From: VAUL01 sp964603155
GTDB lineage: Bacteria; Desulfobacterota; Desulfuromonadia; Desulfuromonadales; BM103
Assembly: GCA_964603155.1 (NCBI GenBank)
Contig: CAZRTZ010000002.1
Span: forward strand, 1-64,000
Reading direction: 5' to 3'
DNA: 64,000 nucleotides
Shown: positions 52,413-61,778 of the stretch, in pieces
Numbering within the stretch: position 1 is the first letter of the stretch
Layout of the letters: each line of letters opens with the position of its first letter
Notes under the pieces: generated by a model
What the model was told of the DNA's origin: nothing
The model's database searches: none
What the model saw: only the letters and a program-made list of their open reading frames with translations
Position numbers and translations under genes: made by a program

Positions 52413-55226
52413 CTAGGGGACATCGACCGCCACCGGGCTCCCGGCTTGCCGCCAGGTGCTGTCGACATACCCTGAGCGGGTCGCCTTGACCCGGTAATAG
52501 TAATTTCCGTCACTTTTCCCGGTGATGCTGGCACTGGTTGTCGCAATCCCCGTGGAGGTGTTGAGCCCGGTGGTGAAACCGCTGTCAGTCGCCTCCTGCA
52601 AGGTATAGCTCACCCCCGGAGTACTGCTGGGTCGCCAGCTGACGGTGTAGCTGCCGGTCGTATTGCTGGCAGGGACGGTCACGCTGCCGGGCGGGGCGCA
52701 GGTCAGGGTCACGGTCGTACTGGCCGGTCCGACATAGGCGCTATCCGTCACCCCGCTTTTTTGGGCCTTTACCTGGTAGCTGTAGGAACTGTTCGCCTTG
52801 CCGGTCACGTTGTAATAGTTCAGAGAGGAGTCGGGGAGGGTGACATTCGTCCAACTGCCGGCCCCGACTTTTTCCTGCAGTTGATAGGTCGCCCCCGTCG
52901 TGCGGCTGATGCTCCAACTGACTCGGTAACTGCCGGTGGTGTTGGTGGCGGGGACGTAGATGCTGGCGGGTGCGAGCGCGGCACCGGTCACCGTGGTGCG
53001 CGCCGGCCCCTTCCAGGCACTGTTGGCATACCCGGAGAGAGTCGCTCTCACCCGGTAATAATAGGTATTCGCGGTGCTTTTGGTAATATCGGTGCCCAGT
53101 GCCGTACCTGTGTACACAGTCGTCGGAGAGGCAAAAGAACTGCTGGTCGACTCCTCCAGAACATAAGTCACCCCCGAGGTGCTGCTGGCACTCCAGTTGA
53201 CCCGATAGTTGCTGTTAATGGTAGCAGTGCTTGGGGCGAATAAATTCCCCGGCGTGCCGCAGGCGAAAGCCACCGCCGTGCTGACCGGCCCCGCGTAGGC
53301 ACTCGGGGTATAGGTGCCATGGGTTGCCTGCACCCGGTAGTAATAAGTTACCCCGCTGCTGCGCCCGGTGATCGGAGCGCTGGTCGCCGTACCGGTGTAG
53401 GCGGTGCGCAGGTTCGCGGTAAACCCGGAATCCGTCGCTTCCTGCAGGATGTAGGTGACCGCTGAGGTGGGGCTCGCCTTCCAGCCGACGGTGTAACTGC
53501 CGGTTGCGCTGGTCGCCGGGGCATTCAGCCCCGTCGGTGCGACGCAGACACTGGTCACCGGGATGCTCACGGTTGCGCTCCAGGCGCTGTCAGCGTAACT
53601 GGCCCTTTGCGCCTTGACCCGGTAGTAGTAGGTGGTGCCGGCTGTTCTCCCGGTGATGCCGGCACTGGTCGCCGTCCCCCCGCTGGTGACGGTACGCAGA
53701 CCGACGGTAAACCCGGAATTCGTAGCTTCCTCGAGCAGATAGGTGACGCTGGGCGTGGCACTCGCCCCCCAGCTGACCGTGTAGCTGCCGCCATTGTTGG
53801 CGCTCGGCAGGGGGTGTGGACCGGTCGGCGGTGCGCAGGTCAGGCTGGCCGGAGCAAAGGTGGCCGTCGCGCTTTTGCCGTTGGCAATCATCGTCAGGTT
53901 GCAGGTCCCGGTGCCGGTGCAGTCGCCGCTCCAACCGGCAAAGGTGCTGCCGCCGGTGGGGGTTGCGGTCAAGACCACCGCCTGGCCGTTGTTGAAACTG
54001 GAGGAGCAGGTACCGCTGCAGTTGGTGATCCCCGGAGTTCCGGCGGGGCTGCTGCTGACGGTACCGGTGCCGAGGCCACTGGTCTTGACCGTCAGTGTAT
54101 AGGCGGTGGTCGCGCCGTCCCGCACCGGCCAATGGTAGTTGTTACCGGTCTTCAGGCTGCCGTTCTGGTAACCCGTGCCGGCATTCAACACCCAGGCGTT
54201 TTCGGGTGTCGCATCGTAGCTGCTGGAGAGCCAGTAGGGAAGGTTCTGCACATTTGTGAAAGGGTGACCGCCCGGAAGCGTCGGATTGCTGGTGCCACGG
54301 TCAATCAGGCTGGCCAGTTCACGACGATTGGGGAGGCGCCACTGGCCGGCGCTGGAACCGTCGGTCAGGCCGCAGGAGCCGCTCGCCAGGGTATTGGCAC
54401 TGGTCAGGGCGCTGCTCCAGGTTGCGGAACCGAAACAGTTGGCATTCTGCAGCCAGACCAGGCCGGTGTGGTTGTCAGTGACTGCCCCGTTGGCCGCGGT
54501 GAAACGCGTCGTCGGCCAAAGGGTCCCTATCTGCAGGGCCCCGTCGTCACCGGTGACGAAACTTGCGGTCTGCCCGGTCTTCGACAGGGGGGCCGTGGTC
54601 GTGGCCGTCGCATCACCACGTACCGCCAGTACATAGCCAGTGCTGGTTTTGGCCCCGAAACTTACCATCCCGGAACTCAGCGAGGCATTCCAGGCAAACC
54701 CGGTATTGACCACATAGGTTGTCGATGACCAGTAATTGCTGGCGACCAGATTAGCGAATGGATGCCCGGAGTTCAGCGCAGGGGCGGAGGCCTCCAGGCT
54801 CATCAGGCTTTCCAGCTCGTTAAGATTGGGGAGCCGCCACTGGCCGGCAGTCGAGCTGTCGCTCAAGCCGCAATCATTGCTGCCGCCATCCGCCAGACTG
54901 TTCACCCAGCTCAGAGCATTGGCCCAGGTGAGATAGCCGTTCGTCTTGCTGACACCAGCAAAGGTGTCCGTGCAATTGGCGTTTTTAAGCCAGACCAGGC
55001 TGGTGAGGTTGTCACTTACGGTACCGTTGCCGTTGTCGGTGAAGCGCGGCGACGGCCAGGCCACCCCTTTCAGATGGGCCCCATCCTGCCCGGTGCCAGC
55101 ACAGGTGGTCACTGCCCCGGCACTGTCATAGCAGGTGATCTGACCGGTTCTGGCCGGCTGCGCGGCCTGCGCCAGAATGGGCCCGAGTACGAACATCAGT
55201 GAAAAAGCCAACACAAGACGCCGCAT
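52413..55226 (-). CDS. Large secreted protein: two DUF1566 domains plus Fn3-like repeats
   Basis: 937 residues with a signal peptide (MRRLVLAFSLMFVLGPILAQA) and AGGAG in front of ATG. Two DUF1566 (Lcl C-terminal) domains, about 25-210 and 215-360, show FTDNGNGTVSDNLTSLVWLKNANC, GQWRLPNLNELESL, YWSSTTYV and the parallel second set. A cysteine-bearing InlB-B-like repeat (about 370-455: TVKTSGLGTGTVSSSP, FAGWSGDCTGTGTCNL) follows, then about six Fn3-like modules of 80-85 residues, each with YTVSW…, EEATDSGFT and YYYRVKA. Such architectures bind carbohydrate or proteins on the surface; no anchor is visible. Function unknown. Confidence 0.88.
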   Translation of the reverse strand: MRRLVLAFSLMFVLGPILAQAAQPARTGQITCYDSAGAVTTCAGTGQDGAHLKGVAWPSPRFTDNGNGTVSDNLTSLVWLKNANCTDTFAGVSKTNGYLTWANALSWVNSLADGGSNDCGLSDSSTAGQWRLPNLNELESLMSLEASAPALNSGHPFANLVASNYWSSTTYVVNTGFAWNASLSSGMVSFGAKTSTGYVLAVRGDATATTTAPLSKTGQTASFVTGDDGALQIGTLWPTTRFTAANGAVTDNHTGLVWLQNANCFGSATWSSALTSANTLASGSCGLTDGSSAGQWRLPNRRELASLIDRGTSNPTLPGGHPFTNVQNLPYWLSSSYDATPENAWVLNAGTGYQNGSLKTGNNYHWPVRDGATTAYTLTVKTSGLGTGTVSSSPAGTPGITNCSGTCSSSFNNGQAVVLTATPTGGSTFAGWSGDCTGTGTCNLTMIANGKSATATFAPASLTCAPPTGPHPLPSANNGGSYTVSWGASATPSVTYLLEEATNSGFTVGLRTVTSGGTATSAGITGRTAGTTYYYRVKAQRASYADSAWSATVSIPVTSVCVAPTGLNAPATSATGSYTVGWKASPTSAVTYILQEATDSGFTANLRTAYTGTATSAPITGRSSGVTYYYRVQATHGTYTPSAYAGPVSTAVAFACGTPGNLFAPSTATINSNYRVNWSASSTSGVTYVLEESTSSSFASPTTVYTGTALGTDITKSTANTYYYRVRATLSGYANSAWKGPARTTVTGAALAPASIYVPATNTTGSYRVSWSISRTTGATYQLQEKVGAGSWTNVTLPDSSLNYYNVTGKANSSYSYQVKAQKSGVTDSAYVGPASTTVTLTCAPPGSVTVPASNTTGSYTVSWRPSSTPGVSYTLQEATDSGFTTGLNTSTGIATTSASITGKSDGNYYYRVKATRSGYVDSTWRQAGSPVAVDVP

Positions 55227-55367
55227 GGCAATACTCCTGACAATCCGAAGACAACAAAATCAAGCAACGGACCTAACAACAGGCTAAAGTTAATTACTCA
55301 AGCAAGGTGCATGCCTATCAGCTTGGTCAGTTCTGGATATTCGCATACAAAGTCAGCGCCATGCAAA

Positions 55368-55407
55368 AGGAAAAGCGGCTGGATCTGGATGAGATCCAAC
55401 CGCTTTT
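55368..55407 (-). terminator. Terminator of the tRNA-Asp/Val/Asp cluster
   Basis: On the minus strand AAAAGCGGTTGGATCT…AGATCCAGCCGCTTTT forms a long stem followed by CCTTTTG, 11 bases after the last tRNA. The other 55227-55367 interval holds no gene that I can see. Confidence 0.8.
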
Positions 55408-55418
55408 CGTGATGTGAC

Positions 55419-55495
55419 TGGCGGGGCTGACGGGACTCGAACCCGCGACCTCCGGCGTGACAGGCCGGCGTTGTAACCGTCTCTACTACAGCCCC
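55419..55495 (-). tRNA. tRNA-Asp (GTC)
   Basis: 77-nt cloverleaf including encoded CCA. Anticodon GTC in CTGTCAC, T-loop TTCGAGT. Acceptor GGGGCTG/CAGCCCC. The D stem has an A12·A23 mismatch. The acceptor differs from the other tRNA-Asp by a compensatory pair (U-A for C-G). Confidence 0.97.
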
Positions 55496-55509
55496 TGAAT
55501 CCTGGATTA

Positions 55510-55585
55510 TGGTGGGCGAAACAGGGCTCGAACCTGTGACCCTCGGTTTGTAAGACCGATGCTCTCCCAGCTGAGCTATTCGCCC
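55510..55585 (-). tRNA. tRNA-Val (TAC)
   Basis: 76-nt cloverleaf with encoded CCA. Anticodon TAC in loop CTTACAA, acceptor GGGCGAA pairing with TTCGCCC, T-loop TTCGAGC, typical valine isoacceptor body (TAGCTCAGCTGGGAGAGC). Confidence 0.97.
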
Positions 55586-55597
55586 TGATTTTTGAAA

Positions 55598-55674
55598 TGG
55601 CGGGGCCGACGGGACTCGAACCCGCGACCTCCGGCGTGACAGGCCGGCGTTGTAACCGACTCTACTACGGCCCC
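55598..55674 (-). tRNA. tRNA-Asp (GTC), second copy
   Basis: 77-nt cloverleaf with encoded CCA, anticodon GTC. Acceptor GGGGCCG/CGGCCCC. Nearly identical to the copy at 55419, including the A·A D-stem mismatch; differs in one acceptor pair and one D-loop base. Confidence 0.97.
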
Positions 55675-55753
55675 GCAGAAAAAAACAGGAAGTCTGCAGA
55701 AGACCGGGGAACCCCACCCCCCTGCGCCGCTCCCTATCGTCCTGCAACTGTTA

Positions 55754-55786
55754 TCGGGGTGCACGACCCGAAGCCGTGCACCCCGA
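55754..55786 (-). terminator. Stem-loop after the HU gene
   Basis: TCGGGGTGCACG (754-765) and CGTGCACCCCGA (775-786) form a perfect 12-bp stem 12 bases past the HU stop. No T-run follows on the minus strand, so it may be a Rho-independent terminator of weak type or a 3' stabilising hairpin. Confidence 0.6.
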
Positions 55787-55797
55787 CAGTCGAGTAT

Positions 55798-56076
55798 TTA
55801 CTTCTTGTTGACCGCGTCCTTCAGGGCCTTGCCGGCCTTGAATTTCGGCGTCTTCGCGGCAGGAATGGTGATCTTCTTGCCGGTCTGGGGATTTTTCCCC
55901 TCACGCTTGGCGCGCTGACCCACACTGAACGTCCCGAAACCAACCAGGGAAACCTTGTCGCCGGCCTTGAGCGCCGTGGTGACAGCTTCCGTGAAGGCCT
56001 TCAGCCCCTTTTCGGCATCGGCTTTGCTCAGTCCCGCCTTCTCAGCAATCGCATTTACCAGATCGGCTTTAGTCAC
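55798..56076 (-). CDS. hup: DNA-binding protein HU
   Basis: 92 residues, normal. Nucleoid protein that bends DNA as a dimer. MTKADLVNAIAEKAGLSKADAEKGLKAFTEAV is the dimerisation helix pair and GFGTFSVGQRAKREGKNPQTGKKITIPAAKTPKFKAGKALK holds the beta arm with the Pro that intercalates in DNA. A near-consensus promoter lies upstream. The gene is close to the ATP-dependent proteases, a placement seen across Geobacter relatives. Confidence 0.97.
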   Translation of the reverse strand: MTKADLVNAIAEKAGLSKADAEKGLKAFTEAVTTALKAGDKVSLVGFGTFSVGQRAKREGKNPQTGKKITIPAAKTPKFKAGKALKDAVNKK

Positions 56077-56133
56077 AGCATACCTCCATACGTAGAAAAG
56101 ATGTTTGGTGCCTCGCTACTCAAACCGGCTCCC

Positions 56134-56162
56134 TTTGTAGCAAGCCTCAGAAAACGAGTCAA
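56134..56162 (-). promoter_or_regulatory. Sigma70-like promoter of the HU gene
   Basis: On the minus strand TTGACT (56162-56157), 17-base spacer, TACAAA (56139-56134). The HU start is at 56076, giving a leader of about 50 nt. Confidence 0.65.
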
Positions 56163-56180
56163 GAGGATATTTCGCGGTTT

Positions 56181-58589
56181 TCAGTGATGAACAGGCGGTT
56201 CTGGGGCCGCAGGAAAGGAACTCTCTTCCACGGGGGGAGCCGCCACCGGGAAGCGCCCGGGGAGGGCTTCGCCAAGAACTTCATCCATGTGTCCGACCGG
56301 TATGATTTGCAGGGCTCTCCGGATCACCGGAGGAACTTCCTCCAGGTGCTTCTCGTTCTCCTTCGGGATCAGCACCCGGATAATCCCGGCGCGCTTGGCC
56401 GCCAGCAGCTTTTCCTTCAGGCCGCCGATGGCCAGAACCCGCCCGCGCAGGGTGATTTCGCCGGTCATCGCCAGATCCTGATCGATACTGCGCGCAGTCA
56501 GCGCCGAAACCAGTGCCGTAGCCATGGTGATGCCGGCCGACGGTCCGTCCTTGGGGATGGCCCCTTCGGGAATGTGGATGTGGATGTCAACCTTGCCGTA
56601 GAAATCCCGATCCAGCCCGAGTTCCGCCCACCGCGAACGCACATAACTGAGCGCCGCCTGCGCCGATTCACGCATCACTTCTCCCAGTTTGCCGGTCACC
56701 GTCAGTTTCCCCTGCCCGGGGAGCACGGTCACTTCGATGGTCAGCAACTCGCCCCCGACCTCGGTCCAGGCCAGGCCGTTGACCAGGCCGATACGTTGCT
56801 CGGACTCCTTGACGCCGAAGCTGTAGCGCGGCACGCCAAGGTATTTGCGAACCTGCTGGGCACCCACCTGGAAGCTGCCGACAGCACCGTTGCGCACCAC
56901 CTCGCGGGCGATCTTGCGGCAGATGGTGGCCAACTCGCGCTCCAGACTGCGCACCCCCGCCTCACGCGTATAACGGCGCAGGATTTCACGCACCGCCGCC
57001 TCACTGAAGCGAACCTGTTCAGGCTTCAGCCCATGGGCCTCGATCTGCTTCGGCAGCAGGTAGCGCTCGGCAATGCTCAGTTTCTCTTCTTCGGTATAGC
57101 CCTCGATGCGGATAACTTCCATGCGATCGCGCAGCGGGCCGGGAATGGCGTGCAGATTGTTGGCGGTCGCGATGAACATCACCGTGGAAAGATCGTAGTC
57201 GACATCCAGAAAGTGGTCACCGAAGGTGTGATTCTGCTCGGGATCGAGAACCTCCAAAAGTGCCGACGACGGGTCACCACGGAAGTCGGTGCTCATCTTG
57301 TCGACCTCGTCGAGCAGAAACACCGGGTTACGCACCCCGATCTTGCGCAGCCCTTGCACGACCTTGCCGGGCATGGCGCCAATGTAGGTGCGGCGATGAC
57401 CGCGAATTTCCGCCTCGTCGCGTACCCCGCCCAGAGAGATGCGGATGAACTTGCGCCCCATGGCACGGGCGATCGACCGCCCCAGGGAGGTTTTGCCGAC
57501 CCCCGGGGGGCCCACCAGGCACAGGATCGGCCCTTTGATCTTTTTTACCAGGGCCTGCACAGCCAGGTATTCGAGAATCCGCTCCTTGACCTTCTCCAGC
57601 CCGTAATGGTCGGCTTCCAGAATCTCTTCGGCACGCTTCAAATCGATGCGGTCGCGCGTCCCCTTGCGCCAGGGGAGCGACACCAGCCAGTCAATGTAAT
57701 TGCGGACGACGGCGGCTTCCGCCGACATGGGCGACATCATCTTCAGCTTGCGCAACTCACCCAGAGCCTTCTCGGTGGCCTCCTTCGTCATGCGCGCCTT
57801 CTCGATGCGTTCCTCGAGTTCGCGGATCTCCTGCTTGAATTCGTCCTTTTCGCCGAGTTCCTTCTGGATGGCGCGCATCTGCTCGTTGAGGTAGTACTCC
57901 TTCTGGCTGCGCTCCATCTGGCTCTTGACCCGGTTGCGGATCTTCTTCTCGATCTGCAGGATCTCGACTTCGCGCTCCAAAAGCCCCAGCAACCCCTCAA
58001 GGCGCCGCAACGGATCGGCCTCTTCGAGAATCTTCTGCTTGTCGGCAATCGCCACGTTGATCTGGGCAGCCACCGTGTCGGCAAAACGGCTGATATCCTC
58101 GATGCCGGCAATGGCGGTGACCATCTCGGCGGGAATCTTCTTGCTCAGCCCTGCGTAGTTCTCGAAGGTGGCGTTGACACTGCGCATCAACGCCTCCTGC
58201 TCGGCGGAGTTCTGCTCGATATCGGGAACTTCCTCAAGGCGGGCGTGGATGTATTCGTCGTCGTAGTCGAAGTTCAGGCAGCGCGCCCGCACCTTCCCTT
58301 CCACCAGGACCTTGACGGTACCATCCGGCAGTTTGAGCATCTGCGCAACTTGGCCGAGGACACCGGTCTGGTAGAGATCCACGGGTTGCGGATCATCGAT
58401 CTTCGGGTCGCGCTGAGTGACCAGGAAAATCTGCCGGTCATGTTCAAGCGCCCACTCCAGGGCGCGAATCGAACGCGGCCGGCCCACAAACAACGGGGTG
58501 ACCATGTAAGGGAAAATCACGATGTCCCGAAGCGGCAGAACCGGGACGGAGTTGTCAGGCAGGACGGATGGCGGAGCGGGATCGGTCAT
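56181..58589 (-). CDS. lon: ATP-dependent protease Lon
   Basis: 802 residues, LonA type. The N-terminal substrate domain (VPVLPLRDIVIFPYMVTPLFVGR) is followed by a coiled region and the AAA+ module: Walker A in LCLVGPPGVGKTSLGRSI, Walker B in NPVFLLDEVDKM, sensor region with TANNLHAIPGPLRDRMEVI. The protease domain holds the catalytic Ser in PKDGPSAGITMA and Lys in IGGLKEKLLAAKRAGI. Degrades misfolded and regulatory proteins. ATG 58589 overlaps the clpX stop by 4 bases, so translation is coupled. Confidence 0.98.
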   Translation of the reverse strand: MTDPAPPSVLPDNSVPVLPLRDIVIFPYMVTPLFVGRPRSIRALEWALEHDRQIFLVTQRDPKIDDPQPVDLYQTGVLGQVAQMLKLPDGTVKVLVEGKVRARCLNFDYDDEYIHARLEEVPDIEQNSAEQEALMRSVNATFENYAGLSKKIPAEMVTAIAGIEDISRFADTVAAQINVAIADKQKILEEADPLRRLEGLLGLLEREVEILQIEKKIRNRVKSQMERSQKEYYLNEQMRAIQKELGEKDEFKQEIRELEERIEKARMTKEATEKALGELRKLKMMSPMSAEAAVVRNYIDWLVSLPWRKGTRDRIDLKRAEEILEADHYGLEKVKERILEYLAVQALVKKIKGPILCLVGPPGVGKTSLGRSIARAMGRKFIRISLGGVRDEAEIRGHRRTYIGAMPGKVVQGLRKIGVRNPVFLLDEVDKMSTDFRGDPSSALLEVLDPEQNHTFGDHFLDVDYDLSTVMFIATANNLHAIPGPLRDRMEVIRIEGYTEEEKLSIAERYLLPKQIEAHGLKPEQVRFSEAAVREILRRYTREAGVRSLERELATICRKIAREVVRNGAVGSFQVGAQQVRKYLGVPRYSFGVKESEQRIGLVNGLAWTEVGGELLTIEVTVLPGQGKLTVTGKLGEVMRESAQAALSYVRSRWAELGLDRDFYGKVDIHIHIPEGAIPKDGPSAGITMATALVSALTARSIDQDLAMTGEITLRGRVLAIGGLKEKLLAAKRAGIIRVLIPKENEKHLEEVPPVIRRALQIIPVGHMDEVLGEALPGRFPVAAPPVEESSFPAAPEPPVHH

Positions 58590-59833
58590 GCGGTTTCGGC
58601 GCAATCATAGGCGATGATCGGCTGACTTCCCTGGAAGATGACGTCCTCGTTGACGACGACCTCCTTGACCCGATCCTGCGAGGGAATCTCGTACATCACA
58701 TCGAGCATGGCGTTTTCCAGGATGGCCCGCAGCCCACGCGCACCGGTCTTGCGCTTGAGCGCCTCGCGGGCGACCGCCACCAGGGCACCGTCGGTGAATT
58801 TGAGATTGACCCGTTCCATGTCGAACAGCTTCTGGTACTGCTTGACCAGGGCGTTCTTGGGCTCGCACAGAATCCTGACCAGCGCCTCCTCGTCGAGCTC
58901 GTCAAGTGTTGCCAGGACCGGCAGGCGGCCGATGAATTCCGGGATCAGGCCGAAACGCAGCAGATCGGCCGGTTCGACTTTGGACAGGAGTTCACCGAGA
59001 TTGCGGTCGCGGTCACTGCGGATCTCGGCACCGAATCCCATGTGCTTGGCACCGATGCGCTGGCTGACGATCCCGTCCAGACCGGAAAAGGCTCCGCCGC
59101 AGATGAACAGAATGTTGGTGGTGTCGACCTTGAGGAATTCCTGCTGGGGGTGCTTGCGCCCGCCCTTGGGAGGAACGCTGGCCATGGTGCCTTCGATGAT
59201 CTTGAGCAGCGCCTGCTGGACCCCTTCGCCGGAGACGTCACGGGTGATCGACGGCGAGTCGGACTTGCGGGCGATCTTGTCGACCTCGTCGATGTAGATA
59301 ATCCCCTTCTGAGCCTTCTCCAGGTCATAGTCGGCGGCCTGTAGCAGGCTGAGGATGATGTTTTCGACATCTTCGCCGACGTAGCCGGCCTCGGTCAGAC
59401 TGGTGGCGTCGGCAATCGCGAAGGGCACGTTGAGCACCCGGGCCAGCGTCTGGGCGAGCAGGGTCTTGCCGCTGCCGGTGGGGCCGAGCAGCAGGATGTT
59501 GCTCTTTTGCACCTCGACGTCGCCGGGCTTGGCAGGTGACTCGATGCGCTTGTAATGATTATAGACCGCAACCGCCAGGACCTTCTTGGCCCGTTCCTGA
59601 CCGACCACGAAGTCGTCGAGAACTTCCTTGATCTCGGCAGGTTTCGGCAGTTTCCCGCTGCGACCGGCCGGTTCCTCCAGCTTGGCTTCCTCGGCGATGA
59701 TGTCCCGACACAGCTCGATGCACTCGTCGCAGATGTACACCGCCGGTCCGGCAATCAACTTCTTTACCTCCTCCTGGGCCTTGCCGCAGAAGGAACAGGT
59801 CAACTGGCCGCCCTGGCCGCCTTTATTGCTCAC
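58586..59833 (-). CDS. clpX: ATP-dependent Clp protease ATP-binding subunit ClpX
   Basis: 415 residues. The zinc-binding N-terminus has CSFCGK and ICDECIELC, followed by AAA+ motifs: Walker A in LLLGPTGSGKTLLAQTLAR, Walker B in GIIYIDEVDKIARK, and the IGF-type loop for ClpP docking is expected near 260. Sensor 2 (KRKTGARGLRAILE) is complete. It unfolds substrates and feeds them to ClpP. GTG 59833 with AGGGG in front is taken as start, placing VSNKGG at the N-terminus; earlier codons in the frame overlap the clpP-clpX intergenic region. Follows clpP by 20 bases. Confidence 0.98.
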   Translation of the reverse strand: MSNKGGQGGQLTCSFCGKAQEEVKKLIAGPAVYICDECIELCRDIIAEEAKLEEPAGRSGKLPKPAEIKEVLDDFVVGQERAKKVLAVAVYNHYKRIESPAKPGDVEVQKSNILLLGPTGSGKTLLAQTLARVLNVPFAIADATSLTEAGYVGEDVENIILSLLQAADYDLEKAQKGIIYIDEVDKIARKSDSPSITRDVSGEGVQQALLKIIEGTMASVPPKGGRKHPQQEFLKVDTTNILFICGGAFSGLDGIVSQRIGAKHMGFGAEIRSDRDRNLGELLSKVEPADLLRFGLIPEFIGRLPVLATLDELDEEALVRILCEPKNALVKQYQKLFDMERVNLKFTDGALVAVAREALKRKTGARGLRAILENAMLDVMYEIPSQDRVKEVVVNEDVIFQGSQPIIAYDCAETA

Positions 59834-59853
59834 TCTTTCACCCCTTGGCTGGT

Positions 59854-60438
59854 TCAGCTCTTGCGTTTCACCACGTCGTCGATAATACCATAGGCGCACG
59901 CCGCGTCGCTACCCATGAAGAAATCGCGCTCGGTATCCGCGGCGATCCGCTCCAGCGGCTGCCCGGTGTGGCGGGACAAAATCTGGTTCAGATCGTCGCG
60001 CAGACGCAGAATCTCCTGGGCATGAATGCTGATGTCGGTGGCCTGACCCTGGAAACCGCCAAGAGGCTGGTGGATCATAATGCGTGCATGCGGCAGGGCG
60101 AAACGCTTCCCCTTGGTGCCGGCCGCAAGGAGCACGGCCCCCATGCTTGCCGCCTGACCGACGCAGATGGTCGAGACCGGCGTTTTCAGATACTGGATGG
60201 TGTCGTAGATCGCCAGGCCGGCGGTCACCAGCCCTCCGGGAGAGTTGATGTACAGGTGGATCTCCTTCTCGGGATCTTCCGACTCGAGGAAAAGCAACTG
60301 GGCGATGATCAGATCGGCCAGATGGTCATCGATGCCGCCGCCGAGGAAGACGATGCGGTCTTTGAGCAGCCGGGAGTAGATGTCGTAGGCACGCTCGCCC
60401 CGGCCGGTCTGCTCCACCACCATCGGGATCAGGGTCAT
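59854..60438 (-). CDS. clpP: ATP-dependent Clp protease proteolytic subunit ClpP
   Basis: 194 residues, normal. The catalytic triad is complete: Ser98 in GQAASMGAVL, His123 in RIMIHQPLGG, Asp172 in TERDFF. It forms two stacked heptamer rings with ClpX. Its start overlaps the tig stop by 4 bases, giving the conserved tig-clpP-clpX-lon run. Confidence 0.98.
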   Translation of the reverse strand: MTLIPMVVEQTGRGERAYDIYSRLLKDRIVFLGGGIDDHLADLIIAQLLFLESEDPEKEIHLYINSPGGLVTAGLAIYDTIQYLKTPVSTICVGQAASMGAVLLAAGTKGKRFALPHARIMIHQPLGGFQGQATDISIHAQEILRLRDDLNQILSRHTGQPLERIAADTERDFFMGSDAACAYGIIDDVVKRKS

Positions 60439-61763
60439 ACCGTGGCCTCCTTGCCGGCTTGCTCCTGTTCGAGTTCGGCCTTGGACACCTCCGTGACCTT
60501 GGCCCTGTCGATGAGGAAGCGCACTACCTTCTCCTCGGCGATCTGCCCCATCAGCCCGCTGCGGGCCTCCTCGCCGGCGTAGTATTTCTTGACCATGTCG
60601 AGGGGCGCATTGGCCATGGCGGCAATCTCTTCCAGGCGGCTGTCAACCTCGCTCTCCTCGGCGGCAATCCCTTCCTGCTGGCCGATCGCTTCAAGAAGCA
60701 GCGTCCCCTTGACCTGGTCGACGGCGGTGCTGCGGTAGCGCTCGGCGAAGGTTTGTGGAGTGAGCCCCAGCATCTCCGGCGACAACCCCTGGGAACGCAT
60801 GCGGTTCTCGACATTCTTGAACATATACTCGAGTTGCTTGGCAACCATGGCCGCCGGCACCTCCAGCGGGTTGCGCTCGATCAGTTGGCGCACCAGACGC
60901 TCGCGCAGATCGTTGTCAATGCGGTTCTTCTCCTGAGCCTGGTAGGAGGACGCCAACTGCTCGCGCAACTGCGCCAGCGTCTCCATGCCGAAGCCTTTGG
61001 CGAATTCGTCGTCGAGCGCCGGCAGGACCTTCTCCTTGATTTCCTTGAGCACAACCCGGAAGGTCGCCGGCTTCCCGGCCAGCGTCTCCTGCCCGTACTC
61101 CTCGGGGAAAGTCACCGCGATCTCTTTGCTCTCGCCGCGCTGCATGCCGACCACCTGCTCCTCGAAACCGGGGATCAGACTCCCCGAACCGAGTTCCAGC
61201 ACGAAATCCTCGGCCTTGCCGCCATCAAAGGCCACGCCGTCGACAAATCCTTCGAAATCGATGGTGACGGAGTTGCCGTTTGCCGCCTGACTGTTGGCAC
61301 TGACTTCAAGCTGCCCCCTGGAGGTCCGCAACTCTTCGAGACGGCCGTCGATCAGCTTCTCATCCGCCTCGAAGCGTTCCTTGCGGAGAGCGATACCGGT
61401 ATAATCCTTGGCGGTGACCGTCGGTTTGACCTCGATTTCGGCCTGGTAGGTGAACGCCTGGCCGCGACTGACCACGCCACTGTCGACGATGCGCGGCTCG
61501 CCAACCGCCGGGATGGCATGGTCGTCGAGGGCTTTGAAATAACTGTCGTTGATCAGGCGGCCAAGCACCTCGCGCTCCATCTGGCCGCCGTAATACTGCT
61601 CGAGGACCGACTGGGGCACCTTGCCGGGACGGAAGCCCTTGATCTTGGCGGTCTTGCCGATCTTGCGGAAAGCCCGTTCGATCTCCTGGTCGACGTGCTC
61701 GGCACCGATTTCGAAGTGCAGTTTCCTGGCGATGCTGCTGATCTCTTCGATTCTGACGTTCAT
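60435..61763 (-). CDS. tig: Trigger factor
   Basis: 442 residues. Ribosome-associated chaperone and prolyl isomerase. The N-terminal ribosome-binding signature is present as KIKGFRPGKVPQSVLEQYYG, followed by the FKBP domain (about 150-245: NSVTIDFEGFVDGVAFDGGK, SGSLIPGFEEQVVGMQRGE) and a long helical C-terminal arm domain. First of the tig-clpP-clpX-lon operon and co-translationally coupled to clpP. Confidence 0.97.
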   Translation of the reverse strand: MNVRIEEISSIARKLHFEIGAEHVDQEIERAFRKIGKTAKIKGFRPGKVPQSVLEQYYGGQMEREVLGRLINDSYFKALDDHAIPAVGEPRIVDSGVVSRGQAFTYQAEIEVKPTVTAKDYTGIALRKERFEADEKLIDGRLEELRTSRGQLEVSANSQAANGNSVTIDFEGFVDGVAFDGGKAEDFVLELGSGSLIPGFEEQVVGMQRGESKEIAVTFPEEYGQETLAGKPATFRVVLKEIKEKVLPALDDEFAKGFGMETLAQLREQLASSYQAQEKNRIDNDLRERLVRQLIERNPLEVPAAMVAKQLEYMFKNVENRMRSQGLSPEMLGLTPQTFAERYRSTAVDQVKGTLLLEAIGQQEGIAAEESEVDSRLEEIAAMANAPLDMVKKYYAGEEARSGLMGQIAEEKVVRFLIDRAKVTEVSKAELEQEQAGKEATV

Positions 61764-61778
61764 TGGACACCCTCGGTT

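Noticed and set aside
56184..58610. 808-codon open frame on the plus strand opposite lon
   Set aside because: An antisense shadow caused by GC-rich codon use; lon on the other strand has complete motifs.
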